Origin: Aphelenchoides besseyi
Lineage: Eukaryota > Nematoda > Chromadorea > Rhabditida > Aphelenchoididae
Direction of reading: 5' to 3'
DNA: 64,000 bases
NCBI GenBank assembly: GCA_024699855.1
Contig: JAMPIQ010000002.1
Location: forward strand, 14,942,001-15,006,000
Each line of letters begins with the position of its first letter. Position 1 is the first letter of the stretch. Shown here piece by piece: positions 45,734 to 58,316 of this stretch. The position numbers were made by a program, and so were the translations under genes. A model generated the notes under the pieces. It saw nothing but the letters and a program-made list of their open reading frames with translations. It had not been told where the DNA came from and did no database searches.

Positions 45734-48700
45734 AGCGCACAATTCGCACACGACGAACAACAGAAAACTTTTTGTTTGTTCGTTTAATTTCTAAAAAAAC
45801 TTGTATGATCATTCAGAATCCCCGGACGAATTGTCTCGCTTATACACGACAGTCAATACCACAGAAGTGAACGTTCAAATTCAAACCGAACGTTTGGAGT
45901 GTCCGTTCAAACTTAATCAATCAATAATCACCGTAGATGCACACGCGTAGAGAAGTGTGCGAGAGAGGCAAATGCGATAAAAACGGACTGCGTTGTGGTT
46001 ATAAAACAGCCTTCACGAATACAAAGCGAATACACAAAATCGGTTAGTGAACCAAAAAAAGGTCCTGGAGAATCATCGATTTGCATCCGCAATCTCAGAT
46101 GTCGTTTGTGACGAACAGTTTTCTTGCGTCAATAATCCACGCACACTAATCAACGTCTCACAATCACCCTCCACCAAAAACAGGACAACAAAATCGGACC
46201 ATATTATCAAGGAAAACACGCTTCGCATCGAACCAATTGATTGCGTCGTGCGCTGTAAACTCTGCCACGAGCTTCGTCTTTTTCTTCATTACACACGGAC
46301 GTCGCATCTCTTTTCTCCGCCGAAATCAATCGATTTGACAGCAAAACGAATGGCAATTTTTCCTCGACCGACCAAACTTCACCATTCGCTTTTTGTAATC
46401 GAATGACATTCGATGTCCAAATGATTTCGACGCTTTAAAAAAGACCATAGTATGATTGCTCAATCATGTGTCAAGAGATCAGCGCTCTTAAACAGCATCT
46501 CGAGCTTCGAATAACACGAGCCTATACAAAATACGTCGTGGAACCCAAATTGAAGCTGCAAGAATTCTTTCGCATCCGTGAAGTTGTAGTCAACAAGCTC
46601 TTGACGACAAGTGCTGTCCAGATGAAGAGAAGTGAAGGGAATAATGCAAATCAAAGGGAACTTAAGAGCATCAAAACGAAACTTCAGAAACGGAAGATCG
46701 CGAGTGTGCCGAAACGTCACACGTTCACGACCATCGGAACGTCCAATCCGACGACAAGAAAAAGCGGGAACTCACGGGACGCAAAAGCCTGCGGGAGAAA
46801 CAAAAGGCGGCAGAGAACACGAGACGCAAAAAAACTGCACCACGACGCTCCGCAATTCGACGTCCACACGTAAAAACATAAACGCACAACCTTTTTTGCC
46901 TGCCGACACACGACAAACGCGATTTTCGGGTTGAAACTTCGACCGTTTTCGACAACAAAAAAACCGATCGGATGCGCATTAGCACACGAAAAAGAAAAGT
47001 TGTGGACTAGGGATTTTGGATACACGCATTTTTCGCCCAACAACCTCCATACCGCATATAAACATTTAGACAAAACGCTGCAGAAGAAGCTTTCAAGTCG
47101 CGTTAATTGGCGCCGCTTCTTTTTTGATAAGAAGTTTCTGACCGTTGGTCTCGAGCTTAAATTCCATTGGCTGAACGTTGATTTCAACTTCCCTTTGTTT
47201 CCATCTTCAAGCCCCTAATTGCTTCTTTTGCTTAACCGATCAATCACTTGCGCGTAGCAAAATGAAGAACCGCTAATAAGTTGGTATCTTCTTTTAAGCA
47301 ACAAACAAAGACGGTGACTCAACTATTTTGTGTCTTCACAGATTATGAACGCTATTTCGACAGAATTCCATTCATCTTTGAACTGCTAATGAAATGCATA
47401 AAAAGAGTTTTGGAGTCTGATGACCGTGTAGTTCGATTATTCTCACAATTCGAGATTTTTCTAAACAATTTTACTCATGAGATCGAGTACATAGGGTCCA
47501 ACTATTCAAGTGGAGATTGATGTCTCTCTTTTCGAATTAACTGAAACGCTAAACACTCCGTCCCACTGACAACCACTGGGTTCGGGCGTTCCACATTGCC
47601 GTCCAGTTGTTTGTGTGCATAAAGAACTTTAGTGCCCGTGAGTGCTCGATGGTTGACAGGAGGCCAGGGAACTTATATTTAACAATGTTTTCGGCTTCTA
47701 AATTCCTTTTTGATGAACTGCAGATGTTTACGAAACAAAAACACTAACTGCAAAAGGATACCGAATATTCCGATTAATAGATGGACCAAGCAAAAGATTG
47801 AAAAAACGAAAAGTTTACACTCGAAATGCCGTCAACAAGACGTTTGCTGGTTGTTGATGTTTCGGTAGAAACGTAAACACTTTTACGTTTTCCTTTAAAC
47901 TCATTTAGACAGATACTCTATTTAGGGGCATTAGTTTTCTTTCTAGTTGTTATTTTTGCGAGCTAAAAGCACAAATGATTTTACTGATTGCATTCGGATG
48001 GCGATCTTTTTGAATTCAACTTACATAATAGAGAGCGTATGATTGGATTTACACCTGCAAGAACAGTAGTTAGCTACTTATCGCTCATTCCAATAACAAG
48101 TCCACGGTTAGTTAGAAAGGCGTCCAAGAAAATGTTGGAGAGAGTGAAGACGCCAAAGCTGCTACAACGAATTGGATGTCTTTAAAGGGATTTAGATCGC
48201 CGTGGAGTCCCAAATGCGCAAAAGTTGGCATCCGCCATTAAGCCCCAAATGATAGGAGAGTGTAAGGCTCAAGGTTTTAATTTCCGGTTTTATGTTTCCG
48301 AAAATGTCAAAAGTTTAACAGACAGCGACATCACAGACCGATACGATCGTGGATTAATCGTTCGATGTTAAACACTTGGATTCAAACATCCCATCAAAGA
48401 CTCGTTATGACGTCTTCGATGAGAGGGAATTGACAAACAGGTGGATTAACAATCGTACACAAAGTTTTGCTGTTTTTGGGTTTTCCGTTTCAATCATCTC
48501 AACATACTTTGCAAATCCGTTTGGTGGCACGTTCGAAAGTGTACATCAGCAGCGGAAGTATTTGTCTTTCAATTCATCGGTGAAAAGGAAATGACGTTTC
48601 GATTCGAATTGCGAGGGCCAATTGAAATTGGCGATCGATTTGGAATCAAATTCGACGATAAGATTTCCGTTCAAAAACAATTGAATCTCCTCTTCCTTTT

Positions 48701-48848
48701 TAATTCGCAATGTTTGTGTTTGGAATTTGGCGGTCTATCAATGGGTTTTTGCTTTTTAAGCGGATTCCATCTTCCGAAGCAAATTGATGCTTGCAACCGC
48801 GTTTCCTTTTATTGACACATAACCTAACTAGTTTTGTAGGTAGTTAAT
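45734..48848. other. 3.1 kb divergent intergenic region between HIF-1 and the MPPED gene
   Basis: Promoters for both neighbours are expected here. A plus-strand ATG ORF at 46466-46873 (135 codons, Lys/Arg-rich) and an antisense ORF at 46717-47187 overlap each other. Neither shows a domain or splice-linked partners, so I do not call them genes. A TATAAAA occurs on the plus strand near 46003 without an obvious downstream coding exon. Confidence 0.35.
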
Positions 48849-49895
48849 ATGACCGTCGAGATCGCAGTCGACTCGCGAACTGCCGATCAACACGAACTGT
48901 GGACGAAGTTTTGGTCGAATGAGCGAGTTTGCAAACCCTATGACAATCCGTTGAAGTGAGTTCGATACTCGTCGTGTTTTTGTATAGCCGCGATTCTAGT
49001 CTGAACGAACCGATTCGCTCGGATTTTGTTCGTATCGTTTGCATTTCCGATACACACGAGCAGTTGGCCAAGGTTTTGAATCGTATTCCAAATGGCGACA
49101 TTCTTGTCCACACCGGCGACTTCACGAACAACGGCGAGAAAGCGGAGATTCTGAAGTTCGACGAAGAAATAGGTAACTTTAGTTGTTCAGAAGCTCAATG
49201 TTCTCAGGTCAACTGCCGCATCTCGTCAAATTGGTTGTTTGTGGAAATCACGAGTTGGGTTTCGACGACATCGAAGACATTTCCAAACGTCCGGAAAAGA
49301 CACAAAAATTGGGAACGCCCAAAGGGTACAAACTCCTCAAAAACTGCACTGTTCTTCACGACAAATTAGTTGAGATGAGTTTCCATTGTTTTTCAATTCG
49401 ATTTCTCGACTATTTTAGGTGTTTGGTTTAAGGGTATACGGTTCGAGTTGGCATCCATTACCAGGCGAGTTTACAGTCAACCATGGTGTTAGTTCCGACG
49501 ATTTGCAGGGTTTTCTTTTTCATGTACTCGTGGAGAACAGTTGCTTGAAAAATGGAAGAAGATTCCGAACGATGTCGACATATTGCTTACACACACTCCT
49601 CCATTGGGTCATTCGGATGTGTTTCGCGACGGTGTTCGTTGGGGAGATGCCGACCTATTGAACGTAATTGAAAAGAGAGTTCAACCCAAACTGCACGTTT
49701 TCGGTCACGTTCACGAGCAAAATGGTAATTTGAATGGAGCGATCTTTAAAAATCTTCGCTTCAGGTATGACGACAAATGGTGATACGGTTTTTGTAAACG
49801 CTTCAATCTGTGATCATCAACTGAATCCGCGTTTCAATCCGATTGTATTCGACATTCCATTACCAGCTGGTCACACAAAAGACCGACCACTATAA
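48849..49895 (+). CDS. Calcineurin-like metallophosphoesterase, MPPED1/MPPED2 family
   Basis: A binuclear-metal phosphoesterase of the MPPED (239FB) group, whose vertebrate members hydrolyse 2',3'-cyclic nucleotides weakly. The protein starts MTVEIAVDSRTADQHELWTK. All metal-ligand motifs are present in order: CISDTHEQ (D-x-H), LVHTGDFTNNG (GD), VVCGNHELGFDD (GNHE), LLTHTPPLGHSDVF (H) and HVFGHVHEQN (GHxH). The family features RWGDADLLNVIEKRVQPKLH and VFVNASICDHQLNPRFNPIV follow. It ends AGHTKDRPL. The intron at 49465-49508 appears to use a GC donor (CCAG/GCGAGT), which restores the frame into FSFSCTRGEQLLEKW. The histidine of GHVHE is retained here, where MPPED2 has GGIHE, so full activity is possible. 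Confidence 0.92.
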
Positions 49896-50073
49896 TGGAT
49901 AGGAATCATTGCTAAAATTCGATTATAACCATTTTTGTCTAATGAAGCTCATTAGTTAGCACCTGTTCTGAATACCATAAATGCGTTTATTAGAAGTTTC
50001 TGTAGATTTCAGAACAACATCTTAGAAACGAATGTTGAGCATTTGGAATCAGAATCCAAAGGTTCGCATCTTC

Positions 50074-50788
50074 TCAAAACAACCCGATTAATCGCCACAA
50101 CAAGAACAGCATTGCAATACTCAAAATCCCGTGATTTCGAAGCAAAACCATAGGAGAGTCGGCGGAATTACAGAAATTACTCGTACAACAACAAATCTTT
50201 CCGAGGAGTCCAGCGTCGAAACAACGTAATCCGTCTTCGACTACCGGCGTGTAACGTCGCGAAGTGGCATCTCGACTTCGATAAGTCGGTTGCGTACGCG
50301 ACGATGGTGGATAATAGCGATTGGAAGATGACGACGAGTCGTACGGTGTTCTAACTATCGGATCGCTTCCAACACTTAAACGCGAAGCCGATTTTTGTAA
50401 TGTAAGAGACGGATAGTTGGCGTTTGCTTCTTCATCCACATCCTGTTGAAGACCCAATGTTGAGCATAGGGAGACCTGCAGTCGAAATTGTGTTAAAATG
50501 AACTGAACACTTACTTGTTGATACGAATTTCCATCGCAAGAATGTTGAACACGTCCATTTCTGCAAGTTCTTATTGAGGGCATTAAGAAGATAGAATTAC
50601 CGTGAAATGATCATTAGGCAGTGTGATAGCGAAGTACACTCATTTTTGAAGGCCGGATCGCCGGAAAAACATTTCAACGCCCATGTCCTCACTAATTGAA
50701 CGCATAGAAGAAGTAGCAGTTGACGAGCGATATTCAACGACAATCTGGAGAAGTGGTCCGTAGACCCGCTTATAGCGAACATAAACAT
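50074..50788 (-). CDS. Ly6/three-finger-like GPI-anchored surface protein with long insert
   Basis: Small secreted protein. Its N-terminal hydrophobic stretch ARQLLLLLCVQLVRTWALK serves as a signal peptide. The mature part opens with CFSGDPAFKNECTSLSHC, continues with VQHSCDGNSYQQVSLC after a short intron, and ends with CFDAGLLGKICCCTSNFCNS. The closing CC..N.CN-type signature is the usual end of Ly6/uPAR (LU) domains. A hydrophobic C-terminus (GILSIAMLFLLWRLIGLF) fits a GPI-attachment signal. Between the cysteine clusters lies an insert of about 80 residues rich in Ser, Tyr, Arg and Pro, longer than a standard LU finger. The start is taken at ATG 50788; the alternative ATG at 50782 would shorten it by two residues. 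Function is not predictable. Confidence 0.72.
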
Positions 50789-53700
50789 CAATTGTCGTGG
50801 ATTTGTTCTGACACTTTCGATAACATTGAAGACACAATTCGAGAAGACCTTTCTGTGTGTTTTACTATCAAACTACGGGACCTGCAATATTGTTTTTGAA
50901 TCAGAAAACACCCGACAATAACGCTATTAAGTTAATTGATTTAGGAACCTGAAGATTAAGCGTTGAGAAGAAACAAATGAAACGAATCTTGAAGTTAAAC
51001 ACAACCGTACAAGTGAGGAGACCTTTGATTCAGAAGAAGGAATGAGCTTTAGTTTTGTCGTTGAATGAAAAAGAAATGAATCAAAGACGATGAAAAGGAG
51101 GATAAATGACCAGCCAGTGGTTGTCATTTGAATTATAATCCCAAATGAAGAGACGCAAAAAACATCGGAAACCTTGCAAGTTCGTTCGTCGAAAGTAACA
51201 GAAATCATATCGGAGTACAAAACAAATCAAAAGATCATCAGGTTCCGATGCATCGACGATTCTATTCCTTCCGTAACTCTCACAATACGCGAAACGATAG
51301 AAAGACGAAAAGAATAGAATTGAAAAAGCGGGAGTTTGGTCGTCAATTTTAATCCCAAGATGAGTGAGCGATTGGCGAGCGAAGAGAACAGTCATCAGGA
51401 AAACGTACTCCAATGTACAAATTTGCGTACAACAGTCGAAGCGCTGTAATACGGGAAACCAGAGACCCGTATCATTGTGTTCACGAGTATACGTCTTCAG
51501 TAAATAATCGCAAAAGAAAAATACACGTTTTCGAATCGTGTTTGAAACCCGGTGGTTGTTTGCTTTCTGAATATTTAGCATCAGCACAAACACCGAGCAT
51601 TTGCTGAGAAATTTGAATGCTAATGCCATTGAACTACAGTCGAAAAGACGACGGCAAAAACAAATTCAGTACACGCCCTATTGCGTTCGAAGACGTACAC
51701 CTTCGACGTTAAAATCCATTCGTTACGTTTACAACAACTTTGCCGGGTCCCATCCGCAACGTACACTCCTGTCCAATTCTTTCTTCGTATTTTGGCGCCT
51801 TAAAGCAGGAGAATCCGTGAATTCGCGTGCAAAGGTCTGGAACAAAAACATCGAACTGTAATTCCTCGTTAATAAGCGTAATTGCTCGGTGGTCCCAACT
51901 CAAACAACCGAAATGGCTAAACAACATACGGAGATTAAGCCAACTATAAAGCATCGCTGATTGAGCTAATAATAAGCGAACTCTGCACTATAGTCCATGA
52001 AGTCGTTCTTTCAAAAAAGAACTCAATCTTTCATTAATCTCGATGTCTCAAAGGGAACCTTTGCACAAACTTGCAACGAAAACGATATTTGCGTGCGTGA
52101 ATGACGTCGACATTCAATTGCCTGTAAAATCAGAGTTTTGTAGCAATCGAAGTGGCAACATGATAATAAGAGACCTCAAGAAAAATAGTCAAGAGGAAAG
52201 AGCGAAAGTCACTAACTTGTTATCGGATTTGATGGGTTCACAAGTCGCGTAACAAGACGATAAACTCACAAAATGATTTGGTTGTAAAGCCAAAAGTGTA
52301 AATATGCAAATCGAGACCACCACCGACTTGAATACATTAGAGATGCCGAGGTGACGAAGAGGAAGAAGAAACGACAACTCGGCCGTCTGAATTCAAAAGA
52401 GCGTAAATGCGACAAACGATTGTTATTTATTGGTATGAAACGCAAACATCAAGGAATGAACGATCATATCAGAAAACTTGGAATTTTCTGAGGATTCTCA
52501 ACGTATTCGTGATGTTTAGAGCCCATCCTGCTACAAGAAGCCTTGCAGTGGCAATAGCCCAGTGAGAACTATTCTTATCTTTCAGCAATGCATTCTGACC
52601 GCTGAGCATGTTTTCCAAAGATCCATCTGTTGCGAATGCCCGTGAAGGCGACGATTTAATTGAAAAAATTGGTCCAATTAACTCAAGAAGGAAGTGCGCG
52701 TCGACTGAGAATTCAAAATGTAGGAATTGAAGTGACAACCGTTTTCTTTGGCCACAACTTTCGATTGCAGTAACTCGGCTTGTGCACTGAAATCGACTAA
52801 TCGAACCGATTAATAGCCTACAATGACTCAATGGAGATTAATGAATAGTTTAAAAGCAACCAAAAAGAAACGATCTTTAACTCGACAACATTCAGAAGTG
52901 ACGTTTTGTCTTAACTCACTTACTTGGCTTCTCATTTGGCCATTGCTCGAATCTCCTTATTTTCATGTGTCGCCCTCATGTGTCCGCCTTTAATGTCGAC
53001 GCTCGGAAATGAGCCCAAGTGCGAGGTTGGTTGAGTTTTTTTAGTTCATTCTTGCCGACATTTATCGAACAAAACCGGAAAATGACTCCGCAGCGCATTA
53101 TCTTCGTCGTTTGACTATCGAACTTGGCCACCAATTGAAATGGTCGCAGCTCATTAGGTCCCGAGCGCTTTCTTGGTACAAACGTGTGCGACACAACACT
53201 CCACGGCTTTAGTGGCCTATTAACGATTGTGACAAACTTCAATATACGAGTTAATGGAAAGAAAAGAACCGAAACGTCGAACCAAAGGTTTTTTGTATGA
53301 AACATTGTCTCGGCTAAGTGATCAACAAGATCAAATACAAGCTAATCGGAAAGTTTTATGCCAACTTCCAATAAGCTTCTTCGATTGAGTCTTTGGATTG
53401 TGCTCTTGAATGATCAAACACCTTCGAGCGTCGGAATAAAAATAGGAATTGTTGCTTACTCCTTGATAGATTAGTGCGTAAGATTCGTGGCTATACGCGA
53501 ATAGTCATTTACCAAATTGGAATTCGTGTACGTGCGCACTTGTTCGGTTTATCAACGAAACAATCTCACAAATGGATACTTGGCCAAAGTGATTAGCGAA
53601 AACTCAGATGAAGACACACACTGTGTAGAATTAGACAATGGTATCGAAACAGTTTTTTTCGAAATTTTACACAAACAATTGCCATCTGCTCGAACAAGGT

Positions 53701-54036
53701 CACCGTAATTGTGAGGGCTACATGATTCGCCGAGACCCCTCAATTTTCGGACCATGACGAGCGCATGTGTTTTGTTCTTTTGCTGCCCATTCGACCAGAA
53801 CCGGAGGTAAAAATGACCGAAACAGATCGACGGTAATTCCCAGCTATGCGACCGTCATGGACCACTAATCTGTTTTATGTTAATTTCGTTACGCAAACAT
53901 TCGGGCAAACACCTTCTATCGAAATGGGAAACCGTCAGAAATGTTTAACTTACAATGATCTTGACTATAAAGGTTTATTTCCTTTAACAATTAAAATATG
54001 AAGCAAACAACAAAACTCAACAACGATTACGTGGAT
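50789..54036. other. 3.2 kb intergenic region between the Ly6-like gene and GRWD1
   Basis: No gene is supported. The longest ORF is 182 codons on the minus strand (51081-51629). It is rich in Phe/Leu/Tyr and has no domain. Plus-strand ORFs at 52043-52252 and 53517-53708 have balanced composition; the latter contains NGYLAKVISENSDEDTHCVE and is Tudor-like in feel only. They may be isolated exons, but no partners were found. Confidence 0.35.
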
Positions 54037-55595
54037 TCAGATGTTTACGGTACGAAACGCGTGGAAACCGTTGAGTGCAGTTGCCAACGCAAGACCGGTG
54101 ATCTTCGGATGCCAATGAACTTCTTTGATCTCTTCCAGTCCCATGTGAACAAATAACAACTGCGGCGGAACACCCTCCAAGTCCTCACTTACACCGCTCT
54201 CCGTCTCCATCGACAGATCCCAGAAAGTGATTTGGTTATCTTCGCCAGATGCCATGAAAGTGGTCGAATCGTGCGGAGCCCATTCAATGGAAGTGATCGG
54301 ACTCTTGTGATGCTTGAAACGTGCAACCGATTGTCCGTACTTAACAAGATGGTTTAATATAAAAGCGAGTAGTTCCCTTGTACCTGGATATTCTTCAACG
54401 ACCAAACTTTGATCACAGCATCATCCGATCCACTCACAATCAGTGGCTCTTGTTTGTTCCACGAAACAACATTCACGTCCGATTCGTGAGCATTTTCCAC
54501 GGTACAAACACACGCCTGTGGTTGTGGAGCTCTTGTGTCCCAAAGTCGAATTGATTTGTCCGTTGAAGCGGAAATCAAAAGCGGTTCCTCAGTCGACGAC
54601 CATTGAATATCTTCAACCGATCCGTTATGTCCACTTAAGGGACGTTGATTGACATGCCATTTGCCGCCCTCACTCATTTGCCAAACAAAAATCTAAAGAG
54701 AATTAGTGAATACAAATCCACGTATTTGAACAAACTTTTTTGTGTTGATCTCCGGATGCCAACGTTCCGGCTTTCAATGGAGACCAACCCAACGCAAAGC
54801 CTTCAGCATTATGTCCGTCAAACGAATACAACGGTTTTTCGTTGTCCAATTTGATATTCCGCGTCTTCTCATCCAATTCATTCAGTTTCTCCAAGGCCGA
54901 GCTTAGATTCCAAATCTGTACTTTGCCCAACGAATTCCACACCGCACAAACTTCCGATGGTCCAATGGTTTGGGACTCAAATAAAAGTAAAGATTCGATA
55001 AGCTCGATTGATTGGACTCACTTTTACTCTGTTGATTTCGCCGTTATGTCGAATCAATGCACCGTGCAGAATCGGTTCCTTTTCTTTTTGCTTCTTCTCC
55101 GCTTCTTCTTCGTCGTCTCCTTCGTCTTCGTCCGAACTCGGCTCCTGTTCATCGGCAATTGAGTGCATGTTTGAGAGTCGCATGACTATCAGTTGATTCT
55201 GATTCTTCTTCTCCACCTGCGTTCCACCAACCAAATAGCAAGTTAAGGGTGTTGTTTCACGGTTGTTACCCAAATTGTCGTTGAGAACATCGAAACTCAA
55301 ACATGGATTATCTAAATGACAATACTTGTGTTTACTCCACTTGGATTCCAACCTGTTTCGAAGGTGTGAAACATGCGATATGCTTCGGGATCGTAGTCTA
55401 ACTCTTCACCCTCTCGTAACGGACGACTAACACCCGGGATGTAGACCTAAACATAAACTAAATTTTCGTCTTCCCCAACAAAATAACCTTTTTCCTTTCT
55501 TCGTTTGTCTCCACGTCCTCTTCCTGCATATCCTGATCCATTTCATCGTCGCTCGTTTCTCGTTCCATTTCCTCATCTTCGCCGTGAACAACCAT
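54037..55595 (-). CDS. GRWD1 / Rrb1-type glutamate-rich WD40 protein (ribosome biogenesis)
   Basis: A nucleolar WD40 protein; its yeast counterpart Rrb1 chaperones ribosomal protein L3. Exon 1 starts at ATG 55595 with a very acidic stretch (GEDEEMERETSDDEMDQDMQ). It splices to VYIPGVSRPLREGEELDYDP, the family N-terminal signature, followed by CLSFDVLNDNLG. A second acidic patch (SSDEDEGDDEEEAEKKQKEK) precedes ALIRHNGEINRVK. WD repeats follow: GFALGWSPLKAGTLASGDQH, then LSGHNGSVEDIQWSSTEEPL ending SIRLWDTR, SDVNVVSWNKQEPLIVSGSD, and SPITSIEWAPHDSTTFMASG ending ITFWDLS. The last part, FVHMGLEEIKEVHWHPKITG, is typical of GRWD1. It ends AFRTVNI. Short introns separate six or so exons. Confidence 0.94.
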
Positions 55596-55762
55596 GATGT
55601 CGATAACAATAACAGCGGTTTTGTTAAACAAGACAGCAGCTCCCACAAATTTGATCCCAACGAAAAGAATTGAATGCGAACTGCGTCTTCCGGGAGCAGT
55701 TCACGCGAAATGGACGAGATGGCCGTTAAAATCGTCTTGTTCTTCCTGTTAACTGATTGAAA
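55596..55762. promoter_or_regulatory. Shared divergent promoter of GRWD1 and MRPS35
   Basis: Only 167 bp separate the two start codons on opposite strands, so the core promoters must overlap. No TATA box is evident in either orientation, as is common for housekeeping pairs. The arrangement suggests co-expression of a cytoplasmic ribosome assembly factor with a mitochondrial ribosomal protein. Confidence 0.6.
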
Positions 55763-56894
55763 TGAGTGGTCGACGAGCCACAAGTTTAGCGACGAACTCG
55801 ATTTTCAAACGTCTAAAGAGCGATGCTGTGACGGCAAATGAACGACAGAACAACTCGGAATCCAATGTGACGGTGAGGTGAAATCTTCGACCAATTTTTT
55901 AAACTCGAACTTTACAGACATCAAAAGAAGAACCGTTTCGACCGCTGTTCATTCAACCGAAACGAAAACTAGCTGCTCAGCTAGCAATCGAACGGTTGAC
56001 CGGAAGAGCCGCGCCGTTCGAACGCCGAAAACTCGATGTTTTGGATCGAATGGCCGTAGGTTTTGAAGTTTATCGACCTTTAAACTCCGCGTTCAGCTAC
56101 GTCGTCCACGCCAAGAAGAAATGCCGGAGGATCAGGACTGGCCGAGTGTTTGGCCTGCCGCGCAAAGTTATCGTTCTTCCGTCGTTCCATTGCCGCTTCG
56201 AATGGGTTGGCGACGCAAACCGGACAAACGACCGCCGTTCAAACGAGTCGGAAATTTGGAGCTGTTGAAGATTCCGAATTTCTTGCACTTGACACCCGAA
56301 CACATTCGACGACATTGCGAAGCCATAAAAAGTAAGTAAATTAACTTCGACATTTTGCATTTGAGATTTCAGAGTTTTGTACACCGTTTCCTCCGGAGCT
56401 GAAGGAAAATCCGAAGCTTTTGAACGAGTACTTTCCGGTTCGTTATTCATATTCGGATTATGTTCATCAAGGAACTTCGATTCGCGACATTCGCTCTCGA
56501 ATTGTCTCGATGAACATTCGAGTTCCGAATTTGGGCCTAAACCCACACGGCGAAGATAAACTGAAGAAATTGGTTGGAAATCGTTACGAAGAAACATCAG
56601 ATTCGCTGAACATTGTGAGTGATCGGTATGTCACCAAATGGCCAACACAAATGTCAACTGATCAGTTTCAGATGCTATACAAGAAAACAGAATCGGGATT
56701 ACAGTGAGTACCTGCTCGTCGTTCTCTATCACGAGTCGAACAAAGTCGAAGACTGGGAGAAAGAAGCTCAAATCTACGAACCAAAAACCGCCGAGACAGT
56801 TGATTCGGCACGAGGGTACGCCGAGAAAGTTCGAAAACAGTTAGGAATTCCACGAGTCACCGAAGATGTTCCGAATCAAGTCGAAATTGTGTAG
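55763..56894 (+). CDS. mrps-35: Mitochondrial small ribosomal subunit protein mS35 (MRPS35)
   Basis: A component of the mitochondrial 28S subunit. Exon 1 (55763-55869) encodes a basic, Ser/Thr-rich presequence-like start, [20 protein letters not shown]. Later exons give [30 protein letters not shown], then the conserved core: [20 protein letters not shown] and [46 protein letters not shown]. Another short intron joins SDR to [20 protein letters not shown]. The C-terminus continues [17 protein letters not shown] and stops after NQVEIV at 56892-56894. The NFLHLTP, DRCxxRxQNxDY and VLYHES motifs are those of mammalian MRPS35. Five short introns were placed in phase. Confidence 0.92.
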
Positions 56895-57181
56895 TTTATT
56901 TGTTTTGTTGTTAGGTTGAATAAAAAGAATACAAAACAAAGAGGTCGTTATATGGTAGCGAGAAAGCTGTGAGTCACGAACGAAAGTGTTTCTGCAACTG
57001 CGGATTCCCATCCTTCGTACAAAATCGCATTGTTCTCGTTGCAAAAGAAACGGCAATCAATGGTCGTGAAGATGAGTGGAATTTGAGGAAATCGTATACA
57101 ACAAATGCAAATACTGCACCATTGTACTGCTCAACAGTCCACGATTAACATTCATTGCAACCAAATATCCATGTTTTCGTA

Positions 57182-57187
57182 TATAAA
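57182..57187 (+). promoter_or_regulatory. TATA box of the secreted Tyr/Pro-rich gene
   Basis: TATAAA in the context GTATATAAACGAG lies about 58 bp before the chosen ATG at 57245, a sensible distance for a short 5' UTR. Confidence 0.5.
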
Positions 57188-57244
57188 CGAGCGACAGGAA
57201 GATCACAACATCAGGCTTTTTCCACTTCGATTCTCAACAGTCAA

Positions 57245-58316
57245 ATGCATTCGGTTGTTGTTTCTTCGCTTCTTCTTCTGTTGCTTGCTGATTCTGTGAG
57301 TGGCGGTTATGTCAACGCCAATTGCTGCAACAATCTTTGTTGTTGTTCTGCGTGCCAAAATGACTGCTACCGACAAACACCGATAGAATACGTTGGGTAA
57401 GTTCGCAAGTGTACTTCGTTATCAATTCTCGACGTTTAGCTCATGCAATTGCCATCTATGTACCGGAGGTTATTACGGGCAAATATACGACAGTTACGGA
57501 GTTGCAGTTAATTCCCCAGTTTCGTCCAAACCGTTTCATACGTCTTCGATGAATTGGCAGGTTTACCCGCGTTATTCGAACTTGCCCTATCAGTCGAAGC
57601 CCAATGATTACTACACATATAATCCAAATTATGCAACCACACCGTTCGGCTATCGTTCGTTACCGGGTGCTATTTTACCAACTCCTATTAGTCATTCCGG
57701 TTATTCTACTCAATACGCTTCGAACTCTTATGCAAATCCGTTTGCTTATCGTTCTTCTCCTTACAATGCATACAATTTACCTTCTCATTCCTATCGTACG
57801 TCTCCGTATTATCCAATCGGAGGACAACCGGGTGCAATTCCACCAGCACCACCTTCAATAACAAGTGAGTTTGATGTTATCGACGTAAACTTCTGTTTAG
57901 TTCCAATGGCTGTTCCATATCCGATTTCCGATTTTGGATCCAACTATCCAATGGGACCAGGCGCTTATGCTCACCCGCCAACGGGTTCGACAAGCACTGC
58001 GAAGCCGATCTCAACAACAACCGTCTCAGCACCTCCAGTCCCAGCGACAGTGCCGTTTTCTGAATCGTTTAAATGGAACTTTCCGACTCCAATCGTTTCG
58101 CATTCATTTCCCGTGCCACATCGAATGCCAATAAATCAATTCGCTTCAGCGGTTTCATTCCCAACAAGTACAACTGCCAATCGTTTTCCAACTCAATTGG
58201 CCGTCAATTTCAATGCTGATCCATCGACTAATGGACGTTTCGCTTCCTTGAATCAATCGCCCTCGGCTTTTGCCTTTCGACAACCGACTGGAGTTTGGCA
58301 ACGTTCCACTAACTGA
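57245..58316 (+). CDS. Secreted Cys-rich, Tyr/Pro/Ser-rich protein, probable extracellular matrix component
   Basis: The start at 57245 gives a signal peptide, MHSVVVSSLLLLLLADSVSG. It is followed by a compact Cys-rich stretch (NCCNNLCCCSACQNDCYRQ) that continues after one intron as SCNCHLCTGGYYGQIYDSYG. The remainder is low complexity, dominated by Tyr, Pro, Ser and Asn in short blocks such as YNPNYATTPFGYRSLPG. A second short intron (near 57865-57900) leads to a Thr/Pro/Ala segment and a tail ending GVWQRSTN. Composition and layout resemble nematode cuticle or eggshell matrix proteins, but no specific family is recognised. It is convergent with the neighbouring cuticle collagen, ending about 230 bp from it. 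Confidence 0.7.

Noticed and set aside
46466..47187. Overlapping ORFs on both strands (135 and 156 codons)
   Set aside because: They are each other's shadows in part, are Lys/Arg- or Phe/Arg-rich, and have no splice-linked neighbours or family features.
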